This document shows, in pieces, positions 8,260 to 15,850 of a stretch of 37,504 bases of DNA (its first letter is position 1; every line of letters begins with the position of its first letter). The position numbers were made by a program, and so were the translations under genes. Source of the DNA: Oscillospiraceae bacterium (GTDB lineage: Bacteria; Bacillota_A; Clostridia; Oscillospirales; Oscillospiraceae); assembly GCA_015068055.1 (NCBI GenBank), contig SVLG01000011.1, positions 1-37,504 of the forward strand. Direction: 5' to 3'. The notes under the pieces are model-generated. The model worked only from the letters and a program-made list of their open reading frames with translations, had not been told where the DNA came from and ran no database searches.

Positions 8260-8739
8260 ATGATTCTTATCGTTGAAGGCCTTGTGATGTGTTTTGTGCT
8301 TTTAATAGTGTGTGTAGTCGGTATTGCCAATGGTCCTGTTGGGTTAGTGCTGCTGTATGAAGAGGATGTGCAGCAGCGGGTAGTGGAACTTGGACTTACC
8401 ACCAAAGAAAAAATCCGCAGGAACTTTATCCTTTGCAGCCTTGCCCTGTTCGTACCTCTGTTTGTTTTGCCGCCGCTCATGGTGTACGGCATCAACGGAG
8501 TGAATGGGTTTTGGGATGGTTTTTGGCAGATGTCGATTGTTCTGTGGATACAGGGGCTGTTTGACCGCTTTTTTGTTGATTGGTACTGGGTCGGAAAAAC
8601 CAGAGCATGGGAAATTCCCGGCACAGAAGATCTGAAGCCGTACATTCCGGAGAAAGTAATGGTCAGAAAATGGCTTGGTACGGTTGTACTCAATCCGTTT
8701 ATTGCCGCCATCGTTGCCGGAGTCATGGAATTGCTTTAA
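8260..8739 (+). CDS. Small membrane protein of unknown function
   Basis: 159 residues from ATG 8260, placed 9 bases after AGGAG. The alternative ATG at 8251 touches the ribosome binding site. It has a hydrophobic N-terminal segment (MILIVEGLVMCFVLLIVCVV), a cytoplasmic-looking helix rich in charge (VQQRVVELGLTTKEKIRR), and two to three further membrane segments (about 55-80, 88-105, 140-157). A tryptophan-rich stretch near residue 85-115 includes DRFFVDWYWVGKTRAWEIPG. I recognise it only as a recurring hypothetical membrane protein of Clostridia. It stands alone between two gene remnants. Confidence 0.72.
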   Translation: MILIVEGLVMCFVLLIVCVVGIANGPVGLVLLYEEDVQQRVVELGLTTKEKIRRNFILCSLALFVPLFVLPPLMVYGINGVNGFWDGFWQMSIVLWIQGLFDRFFVDWYWVGKTRAWEIPGTEDLKPYIPEKVMVRKWLGTVVLNPFIAAIVAGVMELL

Positions 8740-8783
8740 CGGTTTCAGGTTGACCAAAGAATTCATATCTGCAGGGGATAAGC

Positions 8784-8915
8784 ATGAAATACACAAGTAC
8801 TTTGATTGCCGTAAAAGATATGGATATAAGTAAACGATTCTATCAGGATGTGTCAGGAATGAATGTTGCTGTGGACTAAGGTGCGAGTGTTACATTATGG
8901 TACTTGGGACGAAGG
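8784..8915 (+). pseudogene. VOC (glyoxalase/bleomycin-resistance) N-terminal remnant
   Basis: From ATG 8784 the frame reads MKYTSTLIAVKDMDISKRFY, then QDVSGMNVAVD, the first beta-alpha unit of a VOC-family protein. A TAA at 8877-8879 interrupts it. Beyond the stop the same frame still reads GASVTLWYLG, which fits the next strand, and then becomes unrelated. The gene is therefore both stopped and 3'-truncated. Confidence 0.65.
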
Positions 8916-8967
8916 CGCTGCGGCAGACAGCCGCTCCGGCTGCTGAGTGAGGAAGGAACAGGGGCGA

Positions 8968-9555
8968 ATGAGGATGATCAGCGAAAACGCATGGGACGAG
9001 CTCCTGCAGATAAAAACGAGCGGACTGGACGATACGAACGCGGATGCGCATCATTACCGCTACGAGCCTACGCCGTACCGGGTTCTGGAGCGGCTGGCGG
9101 ACAGCGGGCTTTTCGGTGAAGGCGATACGGTGCTGGACTACGGCTGTGGGAAAGGGCGGGTTTGCTTCTTCCTTGCGCATCGGACGAAGGTAAGGGCCAT
9201 CGGCATTGAGTACGACCGGCGGATTTATCGCGCCGCGCTGGAGAACCGGAAAACTGCCGCCAAAGCCGGGGTGGACTTTGTGCTGACGGCAGCCGAGGAA
9301 TACGAGGTTTTAGATTATGTAAACCGGTGTTTTTTCTTTAATCCCTTCTCCGTGGAGATCCTTCAGAAGGTGATGGCGCGGATTCTGGAGTCCTGGTATG
9401 AGACGCCCCGGGAACTGTTCCTGTGTTTTTACTATCCCTTTGATGACTGTCTTTCGTATCTTATGAGTGTGGAAGAACTGGAGTATTATGAAGAGATCGA
9501 CTGCGGCAGCAACCCGCAGGACCGGGTTCTTATTTTTCGCTTGAGAGAGTATTAG
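8968..9555 (+). CDS. Class I SAM-dependent methyltransferase
   Basis: 195 residues. The SAM-binding motif I is TVLDYGCGKGR (about residues 54-64), followed by the acidic strand end AIGIEYDRRIY (about 76-86). A later FFFNPFS (about 130) replaces the usual motif-IV D/N-PP. The C-terminal sheet is complete. GTG 8947, ATG 8968 and ATG 8974 are all possible starts. I chose 8968 because it follows a GGAAGG-GGGG purine tract and keeps the conserved N-terminus ISENAWDELLQIK. The substrate is unknown. It is probably monocistronic, since the upstream neighbour is a gene remnant. Confidence 0.82.
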   Translation: MRMISENAWDELLQIKTSGLDDTNADAHHYRYEPTPYRVLERLADSGLFGEGDTVLDYGCGKGRVCFFLAHRTKVRAIGIEYDRRIYRAALENRKTAAKAGVDFVLTAAEEYEVLDYVNRCFFFNPFSVEILQKVMARILESWYETPRELFLCFYYPFDDCLSYLMSVEELEYYEEIDCGSNPQDRVLIFRLREY

Positions 9556-9621
9556 AAGTGCAGGATGGGGGTTGGAAGCTTCCATGTATGTTATTCTCCA
9601 TATAAGCGGGTATTTTAAGGC

Positions 9622-9643
9622 GGCACGCCCGGGATGGCGTGCC
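9622..9643. other. GC-rich hairpin without T-run
   Basis: GGCACGCC and GGCGTGCC form an 8-bp stem with a 6-base loop between the methyltransferase and the ArsC/Spx-like gene. No T-tract follows, so it is a weak or factor-assisted stop or a processing structure rather than a classical terminator. Confidence 0.4.
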
Positions 9644-9716
9644 CTGCGGAGCAACCCGGGCGCCGACCCTTGCCATACAAAGGGGCATTTGCTAAAATAC
9701 AACCGAGGTGATTACG

Positions 9717-10082
9717 ATGACGCTTACTTTCGTTTGCTATCCCAAGTGTTCCACCTGTCAGAAGGCCGCCGGATGGCTGAAGGACAGGGGAATCGAATGC
9801 CGGTTTCGGGACATCCGGACGGAACGGCCCAGCCGGGAGGAGCTGGCCGTCTGGCGCGGGCTGAGCGGTCTGCCGTTGAAGAAGTTTTTCAATACCAGTG
9901 GACTCTTTTATAAATCCATGGATCTCAAGAACAAACTCCCCGGAATGAGCGAGGAGGAAATGCTTGATCTGCTGGCCAGCGACGGGATGCTGGTGAAGCG
10001 GCCCATCCTTGTGGGCGAGGGCTTTGTTCTTGTGGGCTTTCGGGAGGCCGAATGGGCGGAGGCGGGTTTTTATGCCCCTTAA
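9717..10082 (+). CDS. ArsC/Spx/MgsR-family thioredoxin-fold protein
   Basis: 121 residues from ATG 9717, 7 bases after GAGGTGA. The N-terminus has the redox motif C11-S-T-C14 ([11 protein letters not shown]) of the ArsC-fold family, followed by helix and strand YRDIR-like [12 protein letters not shown]. The C-terminal block [20 protein letters not shown] is the family's KRP loop. Family members act as glutaredoxin-coupled arsenate reductases or as Spx-type RNA-polymerase-binding stress regulators. CxxC and small size fit the YffB/Spx branch better than the plasmid ArsC, but I cannot decide. The last 11 bases overlap the start of the macro-domain gene, so the pair is translationally coupled. 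Confidence 0.85.
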   Translation: MTLTFVCYPKCSTCQKAAGWLKDRGIECRFRDIRTERPSREELAVWRGLSGLPLKKFFNTSGLFYKSMDLKNKLPGMSEEEMLDLLASDGMLVKRPILVGEGFVLVGFREAEWAEAGFYAP

Positions 10083-10542
10083 GATCGTACAAAACGACAT
10101 TACCAGAATGGCCGTGGACGCTATTGTCAACGCGGCGAAGGAAACGCTGCTGGGTGGTGGCGGCGTGGACGGCTGCATCCACCGTGCGGCGGGGCCGGAG
10201 CTGCTGGCCGAGTGCCGGACGCTGGGCGGCTGCCGGACCGGTGACGCCAAAATCACGAAGGCTTACCGTCTGCCAAGCAGGTATGTAATCCATACCGTTG
10301 GCCCGGTGTGGAGGGGAGGCGGCTGCGGGGAGCGGGAGAAGCTCGCCTCCTGCTATCGCTCAAGTCTTGCACTGGCGAAGGAGTACGGCTGCGAAACGGT
10401 GGCCTTTCCGCTGATCTCCTCGGGCGTCTTCGGCTATCCCAAAGATCAGGCCCTCCGCGTGGCAGTGGAGACCATCGAGGAGTTCCTCGCGGGAAATGAC
10501 ATGACGGTCTACATCGTCCTCTTCGACCGGAATTCGCGGTGA
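10072..10542 (+). CDS. Macro-domain protein (ADP-ribose or O-acetyl-ADP-ribose hydrolase)
   Basis: 156 residues covering a MacroD-type domain: [19 protein letters not shown], the glycine loop [37 protein letters not shown] and the second phosphate loop ISSGVFGYP. The residue after NAA is Lys, where MacroD/YmdB has Asn; Firmicutes homologues often show the same change. The protein ends abruptly at VLFDRNSR, shorter than many homologues that continue for 100 or more residues, so a lost C-terminal extension is possible. Expected reaction: removal of acetyl or ADP-ribose from ADP-ribosyl adducts. It overlaps the ArsC/Spx-like gene by 11 bases. Confidence 0.88.
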   Translation: MPLKIVQNDITRMAVDAIVNAAKETLLGGGGVDGCIHRAAGPELLAECRTLGGCRTGDAKITKAYRLPSRYVIHTVGPVWRGGGCGEREKLASCYRSSLALAKEYGCETVAFPLISSGVFGYPKDQALRVAVETIEEFLAGNDMTVYIVLFDRNSR

Positions 10543-10566
10543 CGGTGATTTTTCGGATTTTCGCTA

Positions 10567-10597
10567 TTGACTCTCCCCTAAGGGGATGGATTAAGCT
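10567..10597 (+). promoter_or_regulatory. MerR-type promoter with 19-bp spacer and operator dyad
   Basis: TTGACT (10567-10572) and TAAGCT (10592-10597) are separated by 19 bases. The spacer contains the inverted repeat CTCCCCT-AAGGGGA. An overlong spacer with a central dyad is the hallmark of MerR-activated promoters, which a MerR protein untwists to bring the boxes into register. Confidence 0.8.
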
Positions 10598-10617
10598 TGT
10601 CCCATGGAGGTGAGAAG

Positions 10618-10935
10618 ATGCTGAAAATCGGTGAGTTTTCCAGGCTGTCCATGCTGACGGTCAAGGCTTTGCGCTTTTATGAGAAGGAAGGTTTGCTGTG
10701 CCCGGCGTATGTGGACGAACGGTCGGGCTATCGTTTTTATGAGGCGGCGCAGCTGGAAACGGCGGCGGCCAATCGGGCGGACATTGTGATCGCCATGGAC
10801 AATGCGCTGCCGCACATGCTCAGCAAAGCCGCGCCGGAGGCGAGCCGGTTCGAATGTGAATACCGGGCCACGCGCCGGGAGGAACTGACCGGTCTGCTGC
10901 TTGCCGCCGGCTGCCGGGATGTGGTGTGGAAGTAA
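10618..10935 (+). pseudogene. MerR-family DNA-binding domain joined to methyltransferase scraps
   Basis: 105 residues, open from ATG 10618 (AGGTGAGAAG upstream). Residues 1-47 are a normal MerR winged helix (LKIGEFSRLSMLTVKALRFY, then a GYRFYEAAQL end). From about residue 52 the sequence is not MerR: NRADIVIAMDNALPHMLSKA resembles the motif-IV strand of a SAM methyltransferase. After a junction, SRFECEYRATRREELTGLLL and AGCRDVVW resemble a methyltransferase C-terminus. The usual MerR dimerisation helix and effector domain are absent. I interpret it as an in-frame collapse of a merR gene and a methyltransferase gene. It could still be translated and bind DNA. Calling it a pseudogene is inference; the chimera is visible. 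Confidence 0.6.
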
Positions 10936-11050
10936 CGGGCGTCCATCCGGCAAGCCTTGACGAGTCGATGCAAAAAACGCCCTGCCGAATGGCGGATGCT
11001 CATAAAACAGTTGACAGGCGCAGCAGTTTATTCATCTGCTGTGCCTGTTC

Positions 11051-11079
11051 TTGTGTAAGATGGTTTCATATGATAATAT
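11051..11079 (+). promoter_or_regulatory. Candidate promoter of the 4Fe-4S membrane protein gene
   Basis: TTGTGT (11051-11056), 17-base spacer, TAATAT (11074-11079), 41 bases before the start codon. A TTGACA at 11011 has no matching -10 at 16-18 bases. Confidence 0.5.
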
Positions 11080-11120
11080 GTTAACAGACCGATAAATCTT
11101 AAATTTAGAGGATAGAGGCA

Positions 11121-11939
11121 ATGAAGAAATATATAATGCCTGTCATTATGTTAGCAATATTTGAAACGGTTGCAATTATGCTCTGGCTAACGAAGGATAA
11201 TCTCTTTTATCTATTAAATTTTAGTTATATTGGTTGCTCAATTGCATGGGGTCTTGCTCTTTATATCAAAAACTATAAACACGCCCGGCGGATAACTCAG
11301 CTTCTGGTAGGTTTATATATGTTGCTCTATTTAGGCGTGTTTTGTAAAGAGAATATGCAAATAGAGGGATTTTGGTATTACCTGTTTACTGGGGTTTTCG
11401 AGGCTGCTACCATTCATTATGCGGTTGCTAAAATTTTTGGCCCATTGATTTTCGGAAGAGGTTGGTGTGGATATGCATGCTGGACTGCTATGGTATTGGA
11501 TTTCCTTCCATATAAAGTACCGGTACAACCACGAAAGAGAATAGGGTGGATTCGATACATTGTCTTTTTTGCCGCATTGGCATTTGTTTCGGCTCTTTTC
11601 TTAGCTCATGCAGGCAACATTGAAAGAATAATGTTTTGGGCGTTTATAATCGGGAATATTTTATATTACGCAGCAGGTATTATTCTTGCATTTATGTTGA
11701 AGGACAATCGTGCTTTTTGTAAATACATATGTCCCATTACTGTATTTATGAAACCGATGAGTTACTTTTCACTGCTCCGAATAGAGTGTGATGCAAGTAA
11801 ATGTGTATCCTGTGGAAAATGTAAAAAGGTTTGCCCGATGGAAGTGGATATGACAGACAATTCAAGAAAGCGTCAAAATGGAACGGACTGTATTTTGTGT
11901 TTTGAGTGTGTAAAAGCGTGTCCTCAAAAAGCATTATAA
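11121..11939 (+). CDS. 4Fe-4S membrane protein, NapH/NosR-like
   Basis: 272 residues. Five to six membrane segments (about 5-23, 34-50, 58-75, 85-110, 143-163, 170-195) carry a cytoplasmic-face motif GRGWCGYACWTAM (C116, C120) and KYICPITVF (C200, C204), the paired CX3C(P) signature of NapH/NosR/CcoG-type quinol dehydrogenase proteins. The C-terminus has two 4Fe-4S motifs: CVSCGKCKKVC (C228, C231, C234, C238) and CILCFECVKAC (C257, C260, C263, C267). It probably passes electrons from membrane quinone or a partner to clusters. No redox partner lies beside it. The gene is clearly richer in A and T than all others in the window (many AAA, TTT, ATA, AGA codons), a sign of recent transfer. Confidence 0.87.
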   Translation: MKKYIMPVIMLAIFETVAIMLWLTKDNLFYLLNFSYIGCSIAWGLALYIKNYKHARRITQLLVGLYMLLYLGVFCKENMQIEGFWYYLFTGVFEAATIHYAVAKIFGPLIFGRGWCGYACWTAMVLDFLPYKVPVQPRKRIGWIRYIVFFAALAFVSALFLAHAGNIERIMFWAFIIGNILYYAAGIILAFMLKDNRAFCKYICPITVFMKPMSYFSLLRIECDASKCVSCGKCKKVCPMEVDMTDNSRKRQNGTDCILCFECVKACPQKAL

Positions 11940-12014
11940 ATTCATGCGTTAGAAAAGAGTTCTTTCTGGTTGACGGAACAAAAATTCCAAATTCCAATAT
12001 AGTGCGAACAACGA

Positions 12015-12048
12015 TTCAAGCCAAGCCTCAAAAGAAGCTTGGCTTGAA
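12015..12048. terminator. Hairpin downstream of the 4Fe-4S gene
   Basis: A perfect 12-bp stem (12015-12026 with 12037-12048) and a 10-base loop. It lacks a clear T-run on either strand. It lies 76 bases after the 4Fe-4S gene and overlaps the end of a small minus-strand reading frame. Confidence 0.45.
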
Positions 12049-12183
12049 CAGCGTGTTCACGGCGGTGTAGGCCCAGTCCCAGGGGACACGGAAGAGCCAC
12101 AGCAGCTTGATGGCTTCCGCTTGAAAAGGGAGCTGTCCTGTGTTTGGAAGAATGGAAAACCACGCGCAGGACGAGCGGTTCAT
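12028..12183 (-). CDS. Small unrecognised reading frame, possible gene remnant
   Basis: A 51-residue frame (ATG 12183, TGA 12028) whose C-terminal half, EAIKLLWLFRVPWDWAYTAV and then NTLFKPSFF, looks like real protein (Trp-rich, amphipathic, high-GC codons). No ribosome binding site precedes it. It may be the 3' end of a lost membrane-associated gene rather than a functional small protein. I do not recognise the family. The rest of the 11,940-12,262 gap holds only the hairpin and a promoter. Confidence 0.3.
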   Translation of the reverse strand: MNRSSCAWFSILPNTGQLPFQAEAIKLLWLFRVPWDWAYTAVNTLFKPSFF

Positions 12184-12199
12184 TCAGCCGGGGTTTTTG

Positions 12200-12228
12200 T
12201 TGCGAACATGCGTTCTGTATAGTATGAT
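12200..12228 (+). promoter_or_regulatory. Promoter of the GH3 gene
   Basis: TTGCGA (12200-12205), 17-base spacer and TATGAT (12223-12228), 34 bases before the start codon at 12263. Confidence 0.6.
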
Positions 12229-12262
12229 AAATGCATCAACATGACAGGGAGCGGGTGGCAGT

Positions 12263-14695
12263 ATGGAATTGCTGGATTACGAAAAAAAGCACGGGGACTA
12301 TGTCCGCACGCATCTGGGTGAATGTACCGTTTTGCTCAGAAGCAACGGGGCCTTTCCGCTGGAAAAGCCCGGAAAGATCGCGGCCTACGGCTGCGGCGTC
12401 CGGGGTACGGTCAAGGGCGGCACCGGCTCAGGCGAGGTGAACTCCCGGTATTTTGTCACCGTGGAGGAGGGGCTGCGCGCTGCGGGCTTCACCATCACCA
12501 GCGAGGCGTGGCTGGACGCCTACGACGCGGTGCGGGCCGAAGCCAAAAAGCAGTTTATTCAGGACGTAAAAGCCCGGGCAAAGGCCAACGGCGAAATGCC
12601 CATGCTGGCGGCCATGGGCGCTGTGATGCCGGAACCGGAGCATGAGCTGCCCCTCTGCGGCGAGGGCGACACCGCCATCTACGTTCTCTCCCGCCTCTCC
12701 GGGGAAGGAAACGACCGACCGGTGGAAGGGGATGTGAAGCTCTGCGCTTCGGAAAAGCGGGACATTCTCGCCCTGAACGAAAAGTATGAAAAGTTTATGC
12801 TCATCCTCAATACCGGCGGTCCGGTGGATCTCGGCGAGGTGAGCGAGGTTGGCAACATCCTTGTCATGTCCCAGCTGGGCAGCGAGAGCGGCCATGGACT
12901 GGCGGACATCCTGCTGGGACGGCAGAACCCCTCCGGCAAGCTGAGTACCACCTGGTCCCGTTGGGAGGACTACTGCCCCATCGGTGACTTCGGCGGCAAG
13001 GCCGATACCCGCTACAGAGAAGGCATTTATGTAGGCTACCGCTGGTTTGATGCCGTGGGCCAAAAGGCCCTGTATCCCTTCGGCTACGGACTCAGCTATA
13101 CGAGCTTTGAAACCGCGTGCGAGAACGTCCGCGTGGCGGGGGAGATCGTCACGGTGCGTGCAAGGGTGACCAATACCGGCCGTCGTGCCGGCAAGGAAGT
13201 GGTGCAGGTGTATCTCTCCGCTCCCTGGGGGAAACTGGATAAGCCCTGGCAGGATCTGGCCGGTTTTGCCAAAACCGCGGAGCTGGCTGCCGGCGAGAGC
13301 GGGCATGTGGAAATATGCTTTAAACTCCGGGATCTGGCCTCCTACGATGAGGAGCGATCGGCCTTTGTTCTGGAGGCGGGGGACTACATTGTCCGCGTAG
13401 GTAACTCCAGTGCCGATACCAAAATCGCGGCGGTGCTGACGCTGGAGCGGGAAGTGCTGACGCTGCAGGCGAGGCGCAGCTGCGGCAGACCGGATTTTGC
13501 CGACTGGCGGCCGGAGCAAAGAGAAAAGGAAGAAATCGGCGATGATGTGCCGCACATCTGCGTGGACGCGGCCGGGATTACGCCGGAGACGGCGGTTTAT
13601 GATGAGCCTGTCGCCGTTGAGGATGCGGTAAAGAGTCTCAGCGACGAGCAGCTGGCGTATCTCAATGTGGGCGCGGCAGCAGCCCACGGCGGCGTGCTCA
13701 GCGTCATTGGCAACGCCAGCAGGCTGGTGTCCGGGGCGGCGGGTGAAAGCTCCGACGCGGCCAAGGAACAGGGGCTTGGTGTGATGGTCATGGCGGACGG
13801 CCCGGCGGGGCTGCGTCTGCACCGGAAGTTTTACCGGGATAAGAAGGGTGTCCATGCCATTGGAGCCGCCGGGCTTCCGGAGAGTATGCTGTATACCATG
13901 CCCGCTGTGCTGCGCTGGTTCTTAAAGCGTCTCGGCGGCGGGGACAAGGTGAAAAAAGGCGTCAGCGTGGAGTATCAGTACTGCACCGCCCTCCCCATCG
14001 GCACCGCTCTGGCCCAGAGCTGGAACGTGGAGCTGGCCGAGGGCTGCGGTGACATTGTAGGCAGTGAGATGGAACGCTTCGGTGTGCATTTCTGGCTGGC
14101 TCCGGCGCTGAACATCCACCGGAGCATCCTCTGCGGCCGTAACTTTGAGTACTTTTCGGAAGATCCGCTCATCGGCGGAAAAATGGCGGCGGCTCTTACC
14201 CGCGGCGTGCAGAAGCACCCCGGCTGCGGCACCACCATCAAGCATTACTGCGCCAATAATCAGGAGACCAACCGCTATACCAACAATTCGCAGGTCAGTG
14301 AGCGGGCGCTGCGGGAGATCTATCTCCGGGGCTTTGAGATCTGCGTCCGGGAAGCCCAGCCCCACGCCCTGATGACCTCCTATAATCTCCTGAACGGCGA
14401 GCATACCTCCGAGCGCCGGGATCTCTGCGAGGACATCCTTCGCAGCGAGTGGGGCTATCAGGGCATCGTGATGACCGACTGGCTCATTTCGCTGATGCCG
14501 GCAGACAAGTCTTCCCCTTACCGGAAGCCCCGGGCGGCTCTCATCGCGGCGGCCGGCGGCGAACTGGTGATGCCCGGCGACAAAAAGGACATAAAGGATA
14601 TTCTGGCGGCGCTTCGGAGCGGGGAGCTCACAAGAGAGCAGCTGGAGGTGAATGCCAGCCGCCTTTACCGGGTGTGGAAGAGGCTTATGGGATAA
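12263..14695 (+). CDS. Glycoside hydrolase family 3 beta-glucosidase, reversed domain order
   Basis: 810 residues with no signal peptide, so cytoplasmic. The domains run opposite to the standard GH3 order. First comes the alpha/beta sandwich (about 20-260; SQLGSESGHGLADILLGRQNPSGKL, then a YPFGYGLSY end). A fibronectin-III-like domain follows (about 270-395, VTNTGRRAGKEVVQVYL). After a linker, the TIM-barrel catalytic domain occupies about 460-810 (VMADGPAGLR, KHYCANNQETNR, YNLLNGEHTSE). The nucleophile is the Asp of GIVMTDW near the C-terminus. Inverted GH3 enzymes are known from Ruminococcus-type bacteria. Expected reaction: release of beta-linked glucose or related sugars from imported oligosaccharides. 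It converges on hypA and shares a terminator with it; no sugar transporter is adjacent. Confidence 0.92.
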   Translation: MELLDYEKKHGDYVRTHLGECTVLLRSNGAFPLEKPGKIAAYGCGVRGTVKGGTGSGEVNSRYFVTVEEGLRAAGFTITSEAWLDAYDAVRAEAKKQFIQDVKARAKANGEMPMLAAMGAVMPEPEHELPLCGEGDTAIYVLSRLSGEGNDRPVEGDVKLCASEKRDILALNEKYEKFMLILNTGGPVDLGEVSEVGNILVMSQLGSESGHGLADILLGRQNPSGKLSTTWSRWEDYCPIGDFGGKADTRYREGIYVGYRWFDAVGQKALYPFGYGLSYTSFETACENVRVAGEIVTVRARVTNTGRRAGKEVVQVYLSAPWGKLDKPWQDLAGFAKTAELAAGESGHVEICFKLRDLASYDEERSAFVLEAGDYIVRVGNSSADTKIAAVLTLEREVLTLQARRSCGRPDFADWRPEQREKEEIGDDVPHICVDAAGITPETAVYDEPVAVEDAVKSLSDEQLAYLNVGAAAAHGGVLSVIGNASRLVSGAAGESSDAAKEQGLGVMVMADGPAGLRLHRKFYRDKKGVHAIGAAGLPESMLYTMPAVLRWFLKRLGGGDKVKKGVSVEYQYCTALPIGTALAQSWNVELAEGCGDIVGSEMERFGVHFWLAPALNIHRSILCGRNFEYFSEDPLIGGKMAAALTRGVQKHPGCGTTIKHYCANNQETNRYTNNSQVSERALREIYLRGFEICVREAQPHALMTSYNLLNGEHTSERRDLCEDILRSEWGYQGIVMTDWLISLMPADKSSPYRKPRAALIAAAGGELVMPGDKKDIKDILAALRSGELTREQLEVNASRLYRVWKRLMG

Positions 14696-14705
14696 GGCGG
14701 AAAAA

Positions 14706-14757
14706 GTAAAGAAACGCAGCCCGCAGCGCCATAGCGCTGCGGGCTGCGTTTCTTTAC
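14706..14757. terminator. Strong bidirectional terminator between GH3 and hypA
   Basis: A perfect 24-bp inverted repeat (14706-14729 with 14734-14757) around a 4-base loop, flanked by A-rich sequence on the left and T-rich stem ends on the right. It ends both convergent transcripts and overlaps the hypA stop codon. Confidence 0.9.
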
Positions 14758-15104
14758 CCTTCCACTGCGATCTCTTTGATGTTGAACTCGTTGCCCCGCA
14801 GGAGCCAGGTTTCGCCGCTGCCGCAATGGGGGCAGGTGCGGCCATGGGGGATGGTTTCATAGTCCTGTCCGCAGCCGTCACAGTGGGTGACGGCGCCGAT
14901 GCGCTCAATAAGCAGCTCGCAGCCTTGCAGAAGCTCTTCACCGCGCTTGCAGTTCCACTTCCACACATCCAGCAGATACTCGGGGATGACCGTGGAGACC
15001 TCGCCGATTTCCACCGTCACGCTGCGGATGTGCTTCGCGCCGTTTTCCGCGGCGATTTTGCTGACGCTTTCCGCTATTTTAAAGACAACACCCAATTCAT
15101 GCAT
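14754..15104 (-). CDS. hypA: Hydrogenase/urease nickel metallochaperone HypA
   Basis: 116 residues, the usual length. It starts with the nickel-binding MHE motif (His2), followed by VTVEIGEVS and EYLLDVWKWN of the family. The zinc site is CDGCGQ (about 75-80) and CPHCGS (about 91-96). HypA hands nickel to HypB and to the large subunit of [NiFe]-hydrogenase. It lies 3 bases after hypB in the same transcript. No hydrogenase or other hyp genes are in the window, so its client is elsewhere. Confidence 0.93.
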   Translation of the reverse strand: MHELGVVFKIAESVSKIAAENGAKHIRSVTVEIGEVSTVIPEYLLDVWKWNCKRGEELLQGCELLIERIGAVTHCDGCGQDYETIPHGRTCPHCGSGETWLLRGNEFNIKEIAVEG

Positions 15105-15107
15105 ATT

Positions 15108-15776
15108 TCAGCCCTTCCAATCCTTGACCTGCGTCTTCAGCCAGTCGGCAAGCTCCGCCACGCCTTTGCCGGTTTTGGCAGAGATGGGGAAGATTTTGAT
15201 ATCGGGGTTGCGCTTGCGGGCATACTGCTCCACCAGCTCCATGTCAAAGTCGAACCAGGGGAGCACGTCGATCTTGTTGATGATCATGGCGTTGCAGCGC
15301 TGGAAGATCAGGGGGTACTTCAGGGGCTTGTCGTGGCCTTCGGGCACCGAGAGGATCATTATGTTCAATGCAGCGCCGGTGTCGAACTCCGCCGGGCAGA
15401 CAAGGTTGCCCACGTTCTCCAGCACCACCAGATCCAGCTCCGCATCCCCCAACTCACGGATGCCCTGCCTCGTCATGTCCGCGTCCAGATGGCACATGCC
15501 GCCGGTGTGCAGCTGGATGACCCGGACACCGGTGCGGGAGATGGTGTCGGCATCCACATCGGAGTCTATGTCCGCCTCCATAATGCCGATGTGAAGCTCC
15601 CCGCGCAGCGCCTCAATGAGGCGCGTCAGCGTGGTGGTTTTACCGCTGCCCGGGGAGGACATGAGATTGATGAGATACGTTCCCCGTCCCTTCAGCTCCC
15701 GGCGGAGCTTTTCGGCATCGGCATCGTTATCGGCGAAGACGCTTTCCTTTACCTCGATAATGCGATATGTATCCAT
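15108..15776 (-). CDS. hypB: Hydrogenase nickel incorporation GTPase HypB
   Basis: 222 residues. G1 P-loop SSPGSGKTT (about 40-48), switch region EADIDSDVDADTI, the metal-binding GMCHLDADM (about 92-100; Cys and His ligands), VLENVGNLVCP (G3 region) and NKIDVLPW (G4). The N-terminal His-rich nickel-storage stretch of some HypB proteins is absent. It hydrolyses GTP to load nickel during hydrogenase maturation with HypA, encoded 3 bases downstream. A lysR gene lies 74 bases upstream on the same strand, so the three may share a transcript. Confidence 0.95.
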   Translation of the reverse strand: MDTYRIIEVKESVFADNDADAEKLRRELKGRGTYLINLMSSPGSGKTTTLTRLIEALRGELHIGIMEADIDSDVDADTISRTGVRVIQLHTGGMCHLDADMTRQGIRELGDAELDLVVLENVGNLVCPAEFDTGAALNIMILSVPEGHDKPLKYPLIFQRCNAMIINKIDVLPWFDFDMELVEQYARKRNPDIKIFPISAKTGKGVAELADWLKTQVKDWKG

Positions 15777-15850
15777 GGCTTGCCCTCTCTTGTTGTCTGC
15801 TTTTTCTGCATTATAGCACCCTCGCCGGCAGATTACAAGGAGAAGGGGGG

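Noticed and set aside
11011..11016. TTGACA as -35 box for the 4Fe-4S gene
   Set aside because: No acceptable -10 box lies 16-18 bases downstream; the pair at 11051-11079 fits better.
11942..12163. A 73-codon minus-strand frame in the gap before the GH3 gene
   Set aside because: No ribosome binding site and low-quality sequence; the neighbouring frame 12028-12183 reads more like protein.
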